From contig CATYVH010000006.1 in NCBI GenBank assembly GCA_958413765.1, forward strand, positions 1-64,000: a DNA stretch of 64,000 nucleotides. Reading direction: 5' to 3'. The stretch comes from an uncultured Collinsella sp. Lineage in GTDB: Bacteria > Actinomycetota > Coriobacteriia > Coriobacteriales > Coriobacteriaceae. Below, piece by piece: positions 32,446 through 43,156 of this stretch (within the stretch, counting starts at the first letter, position 1; each line of letters starts with the position of its first letter). The notes below the pieces were generated by a model that worked only from the letters and a program-made list of their open reading frames with translations, was not told where the DNA came from and made no database searches. The translations under genes and the position numbers were made by a program.

Positions 32446-35400
32446 CTAGTGGTCGATGCCGTTGAGGTTCACCCTCGTGAGCGTATAGGTCACATAGTCG
32501 GGCGATTGAGGCGTTGCGCTCGCCACGTCACCCTTAACCAGGCTCGCTGTCATCACCAAGCGATAGTTCGCGTAGAACTGCTCACGCTGTTCAACCTGCG
32601 TGTTGACCTTAACGGTAAAGGGCAGGCTAAACGTCGTATTACCGTTCTTCGTTTTGAACTTGCCGTTCTCCTTCGAGTCAGTGAAGGTGATCGTGCTACC
32701 GGAGGGAGCGACCGCGGCAAGCTTACTCTCCGTCACTGTTACGTAGTTTGAGATATCATCCGTTACGCTCTCATACGTGCCGTCGGTTCCGCGGCGCTGA
32801 AGCGAGAGCGTGTACACAACAGAGTCTGCGTTCGCAATTGCCTCGGCGGCGTTGCTGAGTCCACCCAGTTCATACGTGGCACCCAGACCAATCGCGCCAT
32901 TCGCGATCGGACGCAGGTCGTCCACGTTAATGCCAAGCTGCGACTTATCTGGCGCAGAAAGCGTAATGGTCGTATCACCCGTGTCCATGCGATAGTACCC
33001 GACGTTACCGCGCTTCGTCTGCGTCAGGCTCGAGGTATTAAGGCCTTCCTTACGCGTCGAAAGCTTGGCGGTATAGGACATCTTGGTACAGGCGTCCTCG
33101 CCAGACTGCTTGGACAGGGAGATAACCTTGTTGCAGCCGTCCGGCGTAAGGCGAATCTCTTCCACTACCGTACGCACGGTAAAGGATCCGCCCGCTGCAC
33201 GCTTGCGGATTCCGGCAAGGTCATGGTCGAGCGTGAGCCTCAGTGAGTCATCACCCGTATCCGTCACAATCTGTGTAAACGCAGGCGTCGAAGCGTCATA
33301 CGGCTCCCAATCGCTGCCACTCCACCTGTAGTTCTGATTGCCGATGGCAACATAGAACTTCGCAATTGCCGAAGTTCCGCTCGGGAAACTGCTTACTCCC
33401 ATTAGGTTGTTGTTGGCGCCATAGCGACACAGCGATGTATCGAGCTGATAGAACAGATGGTCGCTCTCTGTATAGTATTGGCTCGGGCTAAACGTAACCG
33501 TATCCATGACATCGAGAGAAAGAACGTAGGCGGCACCGTCCTCCGACTTCGAAACCGGAATGCACGCCCCATCTTTTTTGTCGACTACATTCTGCTCATA
33601 ATTGGACAAGATGCTGTATGTCGATGCCGTACTGTTTTGAATATCGTCGCTGCCATCGGTGCGTAAAACATGATGCAGATTCCAAGATATGCGGCCACCC
33701 GAAGAATTCGAGTCAATAGACGAAGCCGTAAAACCGTTGATACTAGCTTGCGTCACGCCGTCGCCCGACTTGGGCACATTGACAACTAGGTAGACGCTCT
33801 CCGATGCACGCTTCTCTCTGCCGGCATCCTTCTCCTTGGGTACCTTTAGCGTATAGCGACTGTTGCTGGGAACGTCAGCACCCGCAACCTTAAACAGCGT
33901 CCACTTGCCATCGAGTTTCGCTTTAGCGGTCGCCTCTGCCTCGTTATCACACACGGTCCATGTGCCGGCGCCATCCTGCGTGGCCGACACACCCAAGATC
34001 TCGCTCAGCCATCGCTCCTGATATGGATTGCCCGCAGAATCCTTAAAGCCGTCGTTTCCGCTCAGGGAAACGCTCGTTGCTCCGCCTTCGCCCACCGTAT
34101 AGTGATACTCTCTGCCGCCGGCCTTGCCATCAACGTTCGCATCGATGAGCGTAAGCTGGGTGCCCTGGGGCAACCTTCCGTCGGCACCATTGAAGAGGAT
34201 ACTCTTGCCGAGCCCCTTCATCGAGCCGCCAGCAGCCATATAGCTGTCCCAGCCAAAGTCGACTTCCTTCCCATTGGCAGAATTGTATGTCCAGGTAAGC
34301 AGACCCGTCATCGGCTCGCCAAAGCTCGTAAGCACGTGTGCATCTTTTCCAAGGTTAGCGTAGTCTTTTTCTTTAAATTGAGTGCCGTAATCATACGTTG
34401 CAGTGAAATCGATCTCGAGCTTGCGCTTAACGATGATCGGCACCTGAACGTTGTAGCTCTGACCCGCCTCGGTAAAGGTAACGGTCAGGAGCGTAAAGCG
34501 ACCTTTGCCGTTGTCCCAATCGGAGCTTGGGCTAAACGACATATTGTTCTTGCCATTGTTCACTACGCGAAGCGTGGGATTGTTCGACGCGTCACCGTCT
34601 TTAACGAACACACCGTCCTTGAGTTGGAAAACCTCTGCTTTGGCCGTCACGTGCGGATTGGTGCCATTCTCGTTATTCAATCTGCAGGCATCGGAGAAGC
34701 CGCCGTTCGTGACGATGTTTAGATAGCTCTTGACCGTCGTGTTGTCGTTGCCAGAGATCACCAAAACGGGGAAATCCGCTGTGGCTTGGTTGCTGCTTGT
34801 ATCATTATTCGAATTGAACTTACTGGCCACGGATGAGGCATCGTAGCTCGACTTATTTTGATAGGCGCCGTTGTCATTAATGCCGCCGATATTCGTGTAG
34901 GTGTAGCGATCGGCAACACCGGTGCCTGCCTCGCTCTGGACGGTCGCCGCGGTGTCGATGGTGGCGCCGTCGCCAAACAGGTAGCGATCGGTGGTGTCGT
35001 TGTCGGAGGCACGCGCCGCCAGCGTGCTTACGGGGCTCGTGGTCACATACGGGCTCGCTGCCGTGGTGGCGGTATTGTCCGCGCCGTAGAGCGTGATCCC
35101 CTTGTCAGGTGCTTCCAGTGTGTCGTTATAGTCACCAAACGCGATATACGACTTCATGTTTACGGCGGCCGCATTGGTCGTGTAAACCATCGGCGGCAGA
35201 TCACGCGTGGTCTTGCCGTTGCCGAGCTTTACGTTCACGCCCGCTGCGGAGAGGCTATAGCCGTTTGTGTCAACCTCGCCTAAGAGCACGCCCTGCTTAG
35301 AGCCCAATTTGTAGGTATTGCTGTCCATGAGCACGTTTACCAGATGGAACTGGCCGCGTCCGTCGCCCGCAATGCCGCCGTTGGAGGTTCCGCCAAACGT

Positions 35401-38400
35401 TGTGTTAGATACCTTTGTGTTGGTGACGTTGATGACGTCGGCACCGCTGTTAATCGCGCCAAGTAGACCGCCGCTCCACCTGCCCTTGATCGTGGCGCTC
35501 TCAATCGCGATATTGTTGCAGGCTATGTTCACATTGCTGAAGTAGTAGCCGATAAGTCCGCCCGAGCATTGGTCGGTGCCGGCAATGTTGATATTCTCGA
35601 CGCTACAGTCCTCAAACCAGTACGTGTTGGGGCTGCCACTGCTCGTGACCTCGCCAATCAAGCCGCCCGCATTACGGATGCTATTGTTCGTTCTGGTGGC
35701 ATCGCCGATGATGGCGCTCTTGGCATCGCCTCCGGCATCAATGCGCACGTTGCTTATAGAAATAACGCCTCTATAGGCGCTTCCGACCACACCGCCGGCG
35801 CCCATGTACTTATCGGTGTTCGACCCGGTGGCGAGTACATTTACCCCAGAGATGACTGCCGTGCTCGATGCGACGGCTTCCGTGATGCCAATTTTGGTGT
35901 TCACCGATACGTTACTGGAGGTATAACCGAACACGCCGCCCACGTAGGGTGTTGTACCCGTGGCGGTTATGGTCGAGTTTTTGCCAATAGTCTTCTCGTA
36001 TACCCCTGTGGCCGCGGTTGTCCACACGCCGCACGGCGAGGCGATCGCACCCACATAGCCGCCAACGTACTTCTCGCCCGTGACGCTAAGGCCAGTGTAT
36101 GAGCAGTCACAGAGATTCGCGGGCGCCTGCGTGCCGGAGCCGAAATTGACCATATAGGTCACGTCGTTATCCGTCCTTCGGCTGGTACGGCCCGAGCTGC
36201 CAAGAAGCCCTCCTACGCTCTTTGCGCCCAACACGGTGCAGTTCTTCATCTGTACGTTGCGGTAGACGCCACGCGTGTTGCCGTCGTAGTTGGCCGTTGC
36301 GCCCGCCAAAAGGCCGGTGCCGATGAGGTCGTTCGATGCCGGTCCCGAGGCAATGCTACCGTTGGCGTCTTTGTACGTGAGCGATACGTTGCAGTTACTA
36401 AAGGTGAGGTCTTTGACCTGAGCGCCGTCATTCGCGGTGACGCTCTGCCCCACATTGGTTGAGGTGAACATCACGGTGCTGAATAGGCCGCCCACGCCCG
36501 AGACCTTATAGTCGTCATCGGCATATTCGACGACGCCGTAAGTGGCATCTTTGGTGCCCACCGTGATGGTGGCCCCGTTGCCGTCGATCGTTGCCACGTG
36601 CGGCGTGATGCGGTCGCGATCGGTGGACGCCTCGTTCGAGCTGCAAGCATTGGAATAGTAACGGCCGCTGAGACCCACGTATCCCGTGCCGTAGCCAGTC
36701 ATATCATAGGTGGCATTTTCCTTGAACTCCAGGCTCATGCCGATCGATTTCGACGCGCACACGTAGCCCGTTTGGTAGTCGGCAGCGTAGGACGCCACCA
36801 GGTAGGGCGAATTTACATCGTCATCATGGTTGAGCGGGCCGTGCCACCCCTGTTTGCCCGGGGCCTTCTGGTCATCGTTTTTGGCGGTTTCGAAATCGCC
36901 GGAAGCGCTCGCAGGCTTGCCCACGCAGTCGTAGCTGGCATTTCGCACCTTACCATATTCCTTGTTGCCAAACAGGTAGCCGTTTATCGCCGGGTCCTGC
37001 TTATCGCTGCCCCAGTACGCCTTGGAGCCGCGGAACACGCCATAATTAGCGTAGTCAGTATGTGCCGCTCCAGCACCCGCACCCGAGCTAATGATGGCCG
37101 AGAGCACCAAAAGGCCCTGGGCGTTTTCCACCGTGGTCACGGGTGCCTCGGCATCAGTGCCGATATACTTGTTGTCGGTGCCCGTGGTAGTGACGCAGGC
37201 AGCTCCCTTGTTTGTGAGCTCGTTGATCTTGTAGTTAGCGTTACCGTTTTCGACTTTGCAGCCCTCGCTAAAGGCATAGCCATCAATCACACGACCAACG
37301 TAGGGATTGTCGTACTGCCGGAAGTTGCCCGTTCCAAGACCCTGAGACTTGTCGCTGGTTCCAGCGCGCCAAGACGTCCCTGACATATTGCGGAAGATCA
37401 CACCGCCGCCCGCAATGGCACCAACGTAACCGCCGATGGGAACAAGATGTGGCTTAGTTCCGCCACCAGCAACCGTAAAGCCGGTTGTGGAGTTATCGGG
37501 CGTTGTCCCATTCACGGCCACACCGTCGATAATGTTATCGCCGCCAAGGATGCAGCCGATAACGCCACCGAAGAACGACGTCGGAACACCGTCGGCATCC
37601 TTGGCAGAATAAGTAATAGTCGCCGACGCGTTCACATAGCGAATATTCAGATCGCGCACCACGCTGCCGTAACTATAGGGAATAAGGCCGCGAAGCGAAC
37701 CCTCGTTATTCTCTATCTTGATGGTTGCCTTTTTATCACCTTTAGGGTTGCCAACGATGACGCCACGGAACGGGTTGGCTTTGTTGCCAAAACCGCCAAA
37801 CGATGCGCCGTCGAGGGTGATCGTATTACCCCCGGTAGGTTCAATACTGTAGTACGCGCTTTGGATATAGCGGTGCATCATCTCGTCGGAAAGTGTGGCC
37901 GAAGGATCAGTGGTGTCGCCGGTCTTCTTTTCCCACTTCTTCCCAGTGTCTTTCGCCTGCTTATAGACGTACGTAACCTCATTGTCGGTTTTATTGTCGC
38001 TGCGGCGAGTACAGAGCGTACTCTGGTTGACGGCAATGGTGACCTCCCAACCGTCGAGCGCAGTTTGGTTGTTGATGTAGTTGGCGATGGCGTTCATCTC
38101 AGTCGCGTCCTTAACGGCATACGGATCGCCATATGTGCCGCATCCCTCTACCAGCTTTGGAATGCGCTGGTTGACTTTAATTTCATGATATTGGACGCCG
38201 CTCTCGGTGGCCTTTCCCTTATAAACATAAGGAAGATAGCCACCAAACCAAGGCCTGACGTCACCGTCCTTCTTACCATCAACCGTCACATAGCCGCTCA
38301 CGGCACCATACGTCGCTTCGTCGTAATACCAAAGCTGCTTGCCCGGGTACTCCGTACTCCCATCAATCTCAGATCCGTATGTCACCTTGCCTGCATCGGC

Positions 38401-41400
38401 ATCGGCATCGGCCTTAGTAAAGGTGTAGTCCGCAGAGCCCGTGCTCGTGCTTCCGTAGCCAAAACTCTCCAGCAGGCTCGCATGGGTGAAGATCGTTTTG
38501 TTCTTTTGGCTGGGCAAGCTGATTTGCTCAAACTTTGCCGTCACCTGATCGGCCTCACTGCCTACACCAAGCTTTCCGAACAGCGACGTAGCCGCCTTGG
38601 TGTCACTCGTGTACCCAGTAGTCTTGATATTCTTCGCGTTCAGGCTCACGTACTTCTGCATCTCGTTGATGAGCAGAGGCATATAGGCGTTAGCATCCGT
38701 GGCGCTGTTGGCGCCGTCGACAATCAGATTGTTGAGCGTAAGACCATCAATTGAGATCTTTCTAATCTTGGTGCCATTGCCGTCGCTGGACCCATACACG
38801 TAGCGGCACACGAGCGCGCCCGAAGAGCTTCCGCTTGCTCCATCAGTGTCTTCAGAGCTCTTTCCGTCATTAATAACGGGCCCAACAGTACCACGCAAAG
38901 TGACGTTTTTTACTGTGAGATCGCCGTTTGCCACCGTTCGAAAAAGACCGCAGTGCATGTTCTCGTGCTGGGTAGCATCGGAATTTAGCTTGTTGCCATT
39001 CTGCTCGGCCTTGATCTTGGAGTAACAGAAGGTAATGGTCGCATTCTCAACCGTCACCTCTCCGCTCGGCTGAGTTGGATAATAGCTGTAGCCGGCCAAA
39101 TCGATTGTACCCGTTATGGTTATGGAATCATCGAGCCCTGTCGTGCCATTGGGAACGATTGTCGAACGAATACCTTCGGGAGCATAACGGTAAGCAGACC
39201 ATAAGAGCAGCTTTTCCGCTGTATCGATTTGACTGCCACTAAAGCCGCCTTCACAATTCTTAGAGACTATGTCGAGGTTGTAGAAGTAGCGGGTATTGCC
39301 GTTCGTATTCTGGCTTCGACCGAAAGACGAGCGATTATGGTAGCTGTTGTCTTTTGTGGAATCGCCGTCCATGTCCAGCTTGTTTTTCTGTGTGTGTAGC
39401 GAAACGACCGTGTTCCAGTCGGCGTCCATGAGCTTGCTGCCGTTGTTTGGTTTTACACCGCTGCCAACCCATTCATCGAAGGACGTTACGCCCGACGCAA
39501 CGATGGCCCCCTCGCCGGTGGGCACCCTATAGGCGGTATCCCAATAAGCCCTGTCCTCCAAGTACAGGCCTAGGTAGCTCTCGACGCCATATGTCGTCTT
39601 ATCATCCACCTTGCAGCCGCGGCAAACTAGAACGCCGAGCGTCTGAGCGGCGCCCGCATTAATGGTTGTGCCCGAGAGATCGATGGCATAGTTGTTGATA
39701 ATCCAGTGGCCGCTCGCGGCGTATACAAGACCACCGAGTTCCTTGGAATCATCCGCAGTCGCGGTTATAGAAGCGTTGGTCGTTTTCAGAGCATAAGAGT
39801 TTTCATTCTTGTTAATGCTCTCATCTCCGATAGTTACGACCGCGTTGCCCCAGCTATAACCCAAGAAACCACCCGTGCCATTGAGCTTATCGCCGTTCCT
39901 GCCGACTTTCATTTCGAATGAATTGAACGAAAGGCCCGAAATGTTCACGTACTTATCAGCTGAGTTGGCTATTGTCCCTGCATTGTAGGTACTCTGTGCG
40001 ATGCAGCCGATAAGACCACCGACTTGGGCAATCTTGCCGCCGGCGCAATCGCCAGTTTCGATTGATCCGGCGACTTCGAGGCCCGCAACATTGAATGACG
40101 AGCCATAATCGCCCGCATAACCAATGGCGCCGCCAATGCGACTATTGCCGTTAAGCGTTTTAGTTGCAGCGATGGTCGCTTGAGCCTTGCTGTTATCCTT
40201 AAACGCAACCGTAGAAGCCGCCAGCACGCTGCCCGCAATACCGCCAATGTTCACGTCATTGGCAAACGTATCATCGCACGCGATATTCGTTTTGCACGTT
40301 ACGCCAGACAATGACAGGTTGCCGACGATGGCACACGCAAGCGACCCGGCATCGATAGCCGAACCGTTATCGAACTTCATGGAGCCAGCGATTGTGACGT
40401 TGGAGATGGTTGCACCGTTGACGGCCGCGAACAAGCCCAAGCGGCCGTGGCGGTAGATTTTGCCGTTGCCGTTGCTCGTGTTATTGCCGTCGAGCACGTC
40501 TTCACCACGCTTGCCGTACGCCTCGCCGACGGCAAGATTGATTGTGCCGCCACCGTTCAACGTTCCCGAGAAAACTTGCGAGCCGTCTGCACGATCCTGC
40601 GTGAAACCCGTCAGGCCCGTGCCCTTGAGATCAATAGTGCCGTTCACCGTAATGGTCGAGGACTGCAAGCCGTTAAGGTTGTTTTCGGTAACGCCGTCAA
40701 CCATCGAGTAGTAGCCGTTGGTTTGCCAGGTAATCGCAAGCTTGGCGAAATCCTCAGCTGTGGTTAGGGCGTAGGCACCGTTAGCTGCCGTCAGCGAATC
40801 CGGCAAGGTCAACTTATGAGTGTCCACATCAAGCTTAATGAAGTCGCCGCCCAGACGAACAACTTCACCGTAGGTCGCGATGTCGTCCGTCTTTGAGGCT
40901 GAGTTGCTACGCTTGAAGGTCCAGACCGCAGCGCCCTTGTCTCCCAGATCACCATTAGAGCCATTGCCGGCAGCGAAGATCAGCGCGTTGTGGTTCTCGT
41001 ATACGAGCTGACCCGTCGTGGCGTTCTCGGCAAAACTTGCGCCCGACAGATCCGTGATGCCGCTGAATTTGATTACAGCATTCCACGCGGATCCCGCAAT
41101 TCCCGCGGCACGGTTGCTTTGCGCCTTACCGATAGGATTGTCGCTTGTAAGTTTGAAATCTCGCACGTCAAGGACATTGCGCGTATCGACAACGCCCACG
41201 GCGCCACCGAACTTTCCGGTACCCGTTCGCGCCGAAGCATCTCCCTTGCACGCAACCGTCACGCCGTTGAAGACAACGGCAACGGGCTGCGAGTTAGGAT
41301 TTGCGCTATCGCCAACATAGCCAACAACGCCGCCTGCGTCGGACAACTTGCTCGCAAGGTCAAACTCAATTGAGCACGTATTCTTATTATCTGCATCCTT

Positions 41401-43116
41401 TTCAACAACAAAGGCGCGCAAAGCGCCGTCGTCGTCCGTTTTCGTCGCGAACACCTTGCCGACAAGGCCGCCGTAGCTGCCGTTGACACTAACATCTTCT
41501 GGTAAGGCGAGTTTGCTCTTATACGTCCCGCCTTGCACCACGATGTCTCCATTAGAGATATCGGCCATGCCAAAAAGAGCGCCGGCGCGCTGCGACGCAC
41601 CAAGAGTCACAAGGTCGCCCAGGTCGAACATATTGGACGTAACGGCAAATCCTTGCGCAAAGCTCACGTCGCCGATAACGCCACCAGAGCAAGCGCTGTT
41701 CTCGTCGCCAATATTTAGAGGACACCCAATCTGCTTATTATCCGCGCCCAGTGTGAGCACGGTCGCTTTACCAATAAAACCGCCGCTGGCAGTTGTGCCC
41801 TTGACGGTGAGCGCGTGTAGGTCGAGAGCTTTCGCGACGTTGACCATGGCACCCGTGCTCGAGCCAACGAGTCCTACAACGCCACCGGCGGAGCCGTTCG
41901 TAGACTGGACGGTGGCGGTGGGAACGTTTGCCAGAGTGCCAATGCTCAGGGTCGCACCGTCCTTGACTTCGCCTACGAGCAGGCCAGCGTTGCCAGAGCT
42001 CGTTTTGACGGCTCCGCCTGAGGTCAGATCGTTGGGGAACGTGACGGACTCAACCGTCAAGCTCCCGCTCTCGACCGTGTTGGCAATCAAGCCAATGTTG
42101 CCCGTCGCATTCGCGTTGAGATTCTTTCGAGAATCGGTGAGGCTATAGGTAACGTTCGCAGCAAGGTCGCCCGTCGTCGCACCCAGGAGGGGTGCCGTCA
42201 AGGCGGAAGTCGCATCCTTCACATCAACGTTCACGGGTTCCACGATGTCAACCGACGCGATGAGTGTCTTGCTCTCTTCGCCGTTTTCCGCACCGCTGAC
42301 CTTCGAAGCGATCATCGGTGCGCTATAGCTAGTCGCGCCTACCCACTTTATCCTGACCGTTTTGTTTTGGTCAGACAGCTTGAGGTTATTAAAAACCGTC
42401 CGATCAGTCGTAAGCTCGACGGGACTATCAACGTCCCTATAGATCCTGCCTTCAAACGGACATTCATCACTGCCAAGACCCTGGAAAGACATGCCGTTAT
42501 TAGCCGACTCGGTGAGCTTCGCATCGCCCGTGATGATAACCTTGATCTGCGCATCATAGTAAAGCGAAGCGTCGGCGTTAGACAGGACGGCGAACGCCTC
42601 CGACGACTTGACATCAAGGCTTCGGATTCCGCTCCTGTCGTCTTTGCGTACGATGTTTTCCGCGCCGTTCGCCTTGAGCAGCTCGACAAGCTCATCGAGA
42701 TTTGTAATCGACGCATCGGCCTGGGCCTCAGCGTCTTCCGAAACCGCGGCATCGGCATCTTGCTCGACATCATCAGCGGCAGCATCCCCTGCCGCATCGT
42801 CGCCCTCCGTCTGATCGCCCGTAGAATCGGAACCCGTGGCACTATCGGAAGTATCGCCCGTTGCGGCGTCGTCCTTCGCGGCACCATCCTGGGCACCGTC
42901 ACCTGCTGCACCAGCATCACTCGCCCCAGACCCATTCGCGGCGTCGCCGTTGGTCTCGCCGCTCTCGGCAGTGTCCGATGCCTCCGCAGCCGCGGTGGCA
43001 ATCTCGCTCGAGATGTTCTGCCAGCCGGCCGCCACGGCGGCCACCGTGGGCGAGCATGCCTGGAGCACCATGACCACCGTCATGAACTCTGCGAGTATGC
43101 GCTTTGCCGTTCTCAT
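32446..43116 (-). CDS. Giant secreted protein with GLUG-like beta-helix repeats
   Basis: A 3,556-residue protein. Residues 1-33 are a signal peptide (MRTAKRILAEFMTVVMVLQACSPTVAAVAA). Residues 35-135 are a Ser/Asp/Ala-rich linker. From about 170 to 2,700 about twenty GG-(V/L/I/A/F)-(V/I/F/L)-G motifs recur (AGGVVGLVGSS, IGGAIGYAG, VGGLLGSSG, AGGLIGEVTSSG, SGGLIGYYFSN), the pattern of GLUG-type right-handed beta-helix repeats. Residues after 2,750 look like beta-sandwich modules. I see no LPXTG motif or C-terminal anchor; it ends NLNGIDH. Base composition is lower in GC than most of the window, suggesting transfer. AGAGG precedes the ATG. It is the last gene of a four-gene operon with three TasA-like proteins, 40 bases after the third. 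Confidence 0.75.
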   Translation of the reverse strand: MRTAKRILAEFMTVVMVLQACSPTVAAVAAGWQNISSEIATAAAEASDTAESGETNGDAANGSGASDAGAAGDGAQDGAAKDDAATGDTSDSATGSDSTGDQTEGDDAAGDAAADDVEQDADAAVSEDAEAQADASITNLDELVELLKANGAENIVRKDDRSGIRSLDVKSSEAFAVLSNADASLYYDAQIKVIITGDAKLTESANNGMSFQGLGSDECPFEGRIYRDVDSPVELTTDRTVFNNLKLSDQNKTVRIKWVGATSYSAPMIASKVSGAENGEESKTLIASVDIVEPVNVDVKDATSALTAPLLGATTGDLAANVTYSLTDSRKNLNANATGNIGLIANTVESGSLTVESVTFPNDLTSGGAVKTSSGNAGLLVGEVKDGATLSIGTLANVPTATVQSTNGSAGGVVGLVGSSTGAMVNVAKALDLHALTVKGTTASGGFIGKATVLTLGADNKQIGCPLNIGDENSACSGGVIGDVSFAQGFAVTSNMFDLGDLVTLGASQRAGALFGMADISNGDIVVQGGTYKSKLALPEDVSVNGSYGGLVGKVFATKTDDDGALRAFVVEKDADNKNTCSIEFDLASKLSDAGGVVGYVGDSANPNSQPVAVVFNGVTVACKGDASARTGTGKFGGAVGVVDTRNVLDVRDFKLTSDNPIGKAQSNRAAGIAGSAWNAVIKFSGITDLSGASFAENATTGQLVYENHNALIFAAGNGSNGDLGDKGAAVWTFKRSNSASKTDDIATYGEVVRLGGDFIKLDVDTHKLTLPDSLTAANGAYALTTAEDFAKLAITWQTNGYYSMVDGVTENNLNGLQSSTITVNGTIDLKGTGLTGFTQDRADGSQVFSGTLNGGGTINLAVGEAYGKRGEDVLDGNNTSNGNGKIYRHGRLGLFAAVNGATISNVTIAGSMKFDNGSAIDAGSLACAIVGNLSLSGVTCKTNIACDDTFANDVNIGGIAGSVLAASTVAFKDNSKAQATIAATKTLNGNSRIGGAIGYAGDYGSSFNVAGLEVAGSIETGDCAGGKIAQVGGLIGCIAQSTYNAGTIANSADKYVNISGLSFNSFEMKVGRNGDKLNGTGGFLGYSWGNAVVTIGDESINKNENSYALKTTNASITATADDSKELGGLVYAASGHWIINNYAIDLSGTTINAGAAQTLGVLVCRGCKVDDKTTYGVESYLGLYLEDRAYWDTAYRVPTGEGAIVASGVTSFDEWVGSGVKPNNGSKLMDADWNTVVSLHTQKNKLDMDGDSTKDNSYHNRSSFGRSQNTNGNTRYFYNLDIVSKNCEGGFSGSQIDTAEKLLLWSAYRYAPEGIRSTIVPNGTTGLDDSITITGTIDLAGYSYYPTQPSGEVTVENATITFCYSKIKAEQNGNKLNSDATQHENMHCGLFRTVANGDLTVKNVTLRGTVGPVINDGKSSEDTDGASGSSSGALVCRYVYGSSDGNGTKIRKISIDGLTLNNLIVDGANSATDANAYMPLLINEMQKYVSLNAKNIKTTGYTSDTKAATSLFGKLGVGSEADQVTAKFEQISLPSQKNKTIFTHASLLESFGYGSTSTGSADYTFTKADADADAGKVTYGSEIDGSTEYPGKQLWYYDEATYGAVSGYVTVDGKKDGDVRPWFGGYLPYVYKGKATESGVQYHEIKVNQRIPKLVEGCGTYGDPYAVKDATEMNAIANYINNQTALDGWEVTIAVNQSTLCTRRSDNKTDNEVTYVYKQAKDTGKKWEKKTGDTTDPSATLSDEMMHRYIQSAYYSIEPTGGNTITLDGASFGGFGNKANPFRGVIVGNPKGDKKATIKIENNEGSLRGLIPYSYGSVVRDLNIRYVNASATITYSAKDADGVPTSFFGGVIGCILGGDNIIDGVAVNGTTPDNSTTGFTVAGGGTKPHLVPIGGYVGAIAGGGVIFRNMSGTSWRAGTSDKSQGLGTGNFRQYDNPYVGRVIDGYAFSEGCKVENGNANYKINELTNKGAACVTTTGTDNKYIGTDAEAPVTTVENAQGLLVLSAIISSGAGAGAAHTDYANYGVFRGSKAYWGSDKQDPAINGYLFGNKEYGKVRNASYDCVGKPASASGDFETAKNDDQKAPGKQGWHGPLNHDDDVNSPYLVASYAADYQTGYVCASKSIGMSLEFKENATYDMTGYGTGYVGLSGRYYSNACSSNEASTDRDRITPHVATIDGNGATITVGTKDATYGVVEYADDDYKVSGVGGLFSTVMFTSTNVGQSVTANDGAQVKDLTFSNCNVSLTYKDANGSIASGPASNDLIGTGLLAGATANYDGNTRGVYRNVQMKNCTVLGAKSVGGLLGSSGRTSRRTDNDVTYMVNFGSGTQAPANLCDCSYTGLSVTGEKYVGGYVGAIASPCGVWTTAATGVYEKTIGKNSTITATGTTPYVGGVFGYTSSNVSVNTKIGITEAVASSTAVISGVNVLATGSNTDKYMGAGGVVGSAYRGVISISNVRIDAGGDAKSAIIGDATRTNNSIRNAGGLIGEVTSSGSPNTYWFEDCSVENINIAGTDQCSGGLIGYYFSNVNIACNNIAIESATIKGRWSGGLLGAINSGADVINVTNTKVSNTTFGGTSNGGIAGDGRGQFHLVNVLMDSNTYKLGSKQGVLLGEVDTNGYSLSAAGVNVKLGNGKTTRDLPPMVYTTNAAAVNMKSYIAFGDYNDTLEAPDKGITLYGADNTATTAASPYVTTSPVSTLAARASDNDTTDRYLFGDGATIDTAATVQSEAGTGVADRYTYTNIGGINDNGAYQNKSSYDASSVASKFNSNNDTSSNQATADFPVLVISGNDNTTVKSYLNIVTNGGFSDACRLNNENGTNPHVTAKAEVFQLKDGVFVKDGDASNNPTLRVVNNGKNNMSFSPSSDWDNGKGRFTLLTVTFTEAGQSYNVQVPIIVKRKLEIDFTATYDYGTQFKEKDYANLGKDAHVLTSFGEPMTGLLTWTYNSANGKEVDFGWDSYMAAGGSMKGLGKSILFNGADGRLPQGTQLTLIDANVDGKAGGREYHYTVGEGGATSVSLSGNDGFKDSAGNPYQERWLSEILGVSATQDGAGTWTVCDNEAEATAKAKLDGKWTLFKVAGADVPSNSRYTLKVPKEKDAGREKRASESVYLVVNVPKSGDGVTQASINGFTASSIDSNSSGGRISWNLHHVLRTDGSDDIQNSTASTYSILSNYEQNVVDKKDGACIPVSKSEDGAAYVLSLDVMDTVTFSPSQYYTESDHLFYQLDTSLCRYGANNNLMGVSSFPSGTSAIAKFYVAIGNQNYRWSGSDWEPYDASTPAFTQIVTDTGDDSLRLTLDHDLAGIRKRAAGGSFTVRTVVEEIRLTPDGCNKVISLSKQSGEDACTKMSYTAKLSTRKEGLNTSSLTQTKRGNVGYYRMDTGDTTITLSAPDKSQLGINVDDLRPIANGAIGLGATYELGGLSNAAEAIANADSVVYTLSLQRRGTDGTYESVTDDISNYVTVTESKLAAVAPSGSTITFTDSKENGKFKTKNGNTTFSLPFTVKVNTQVEQREQFYANYRLVMTASLVKGDVASATPQSPDYVTYTLTRVNLNGIDH

Positions 43117-43156
43117 CGATTCCGTACCTCTTATCCTAAAAACTCTGCTTCCAGAG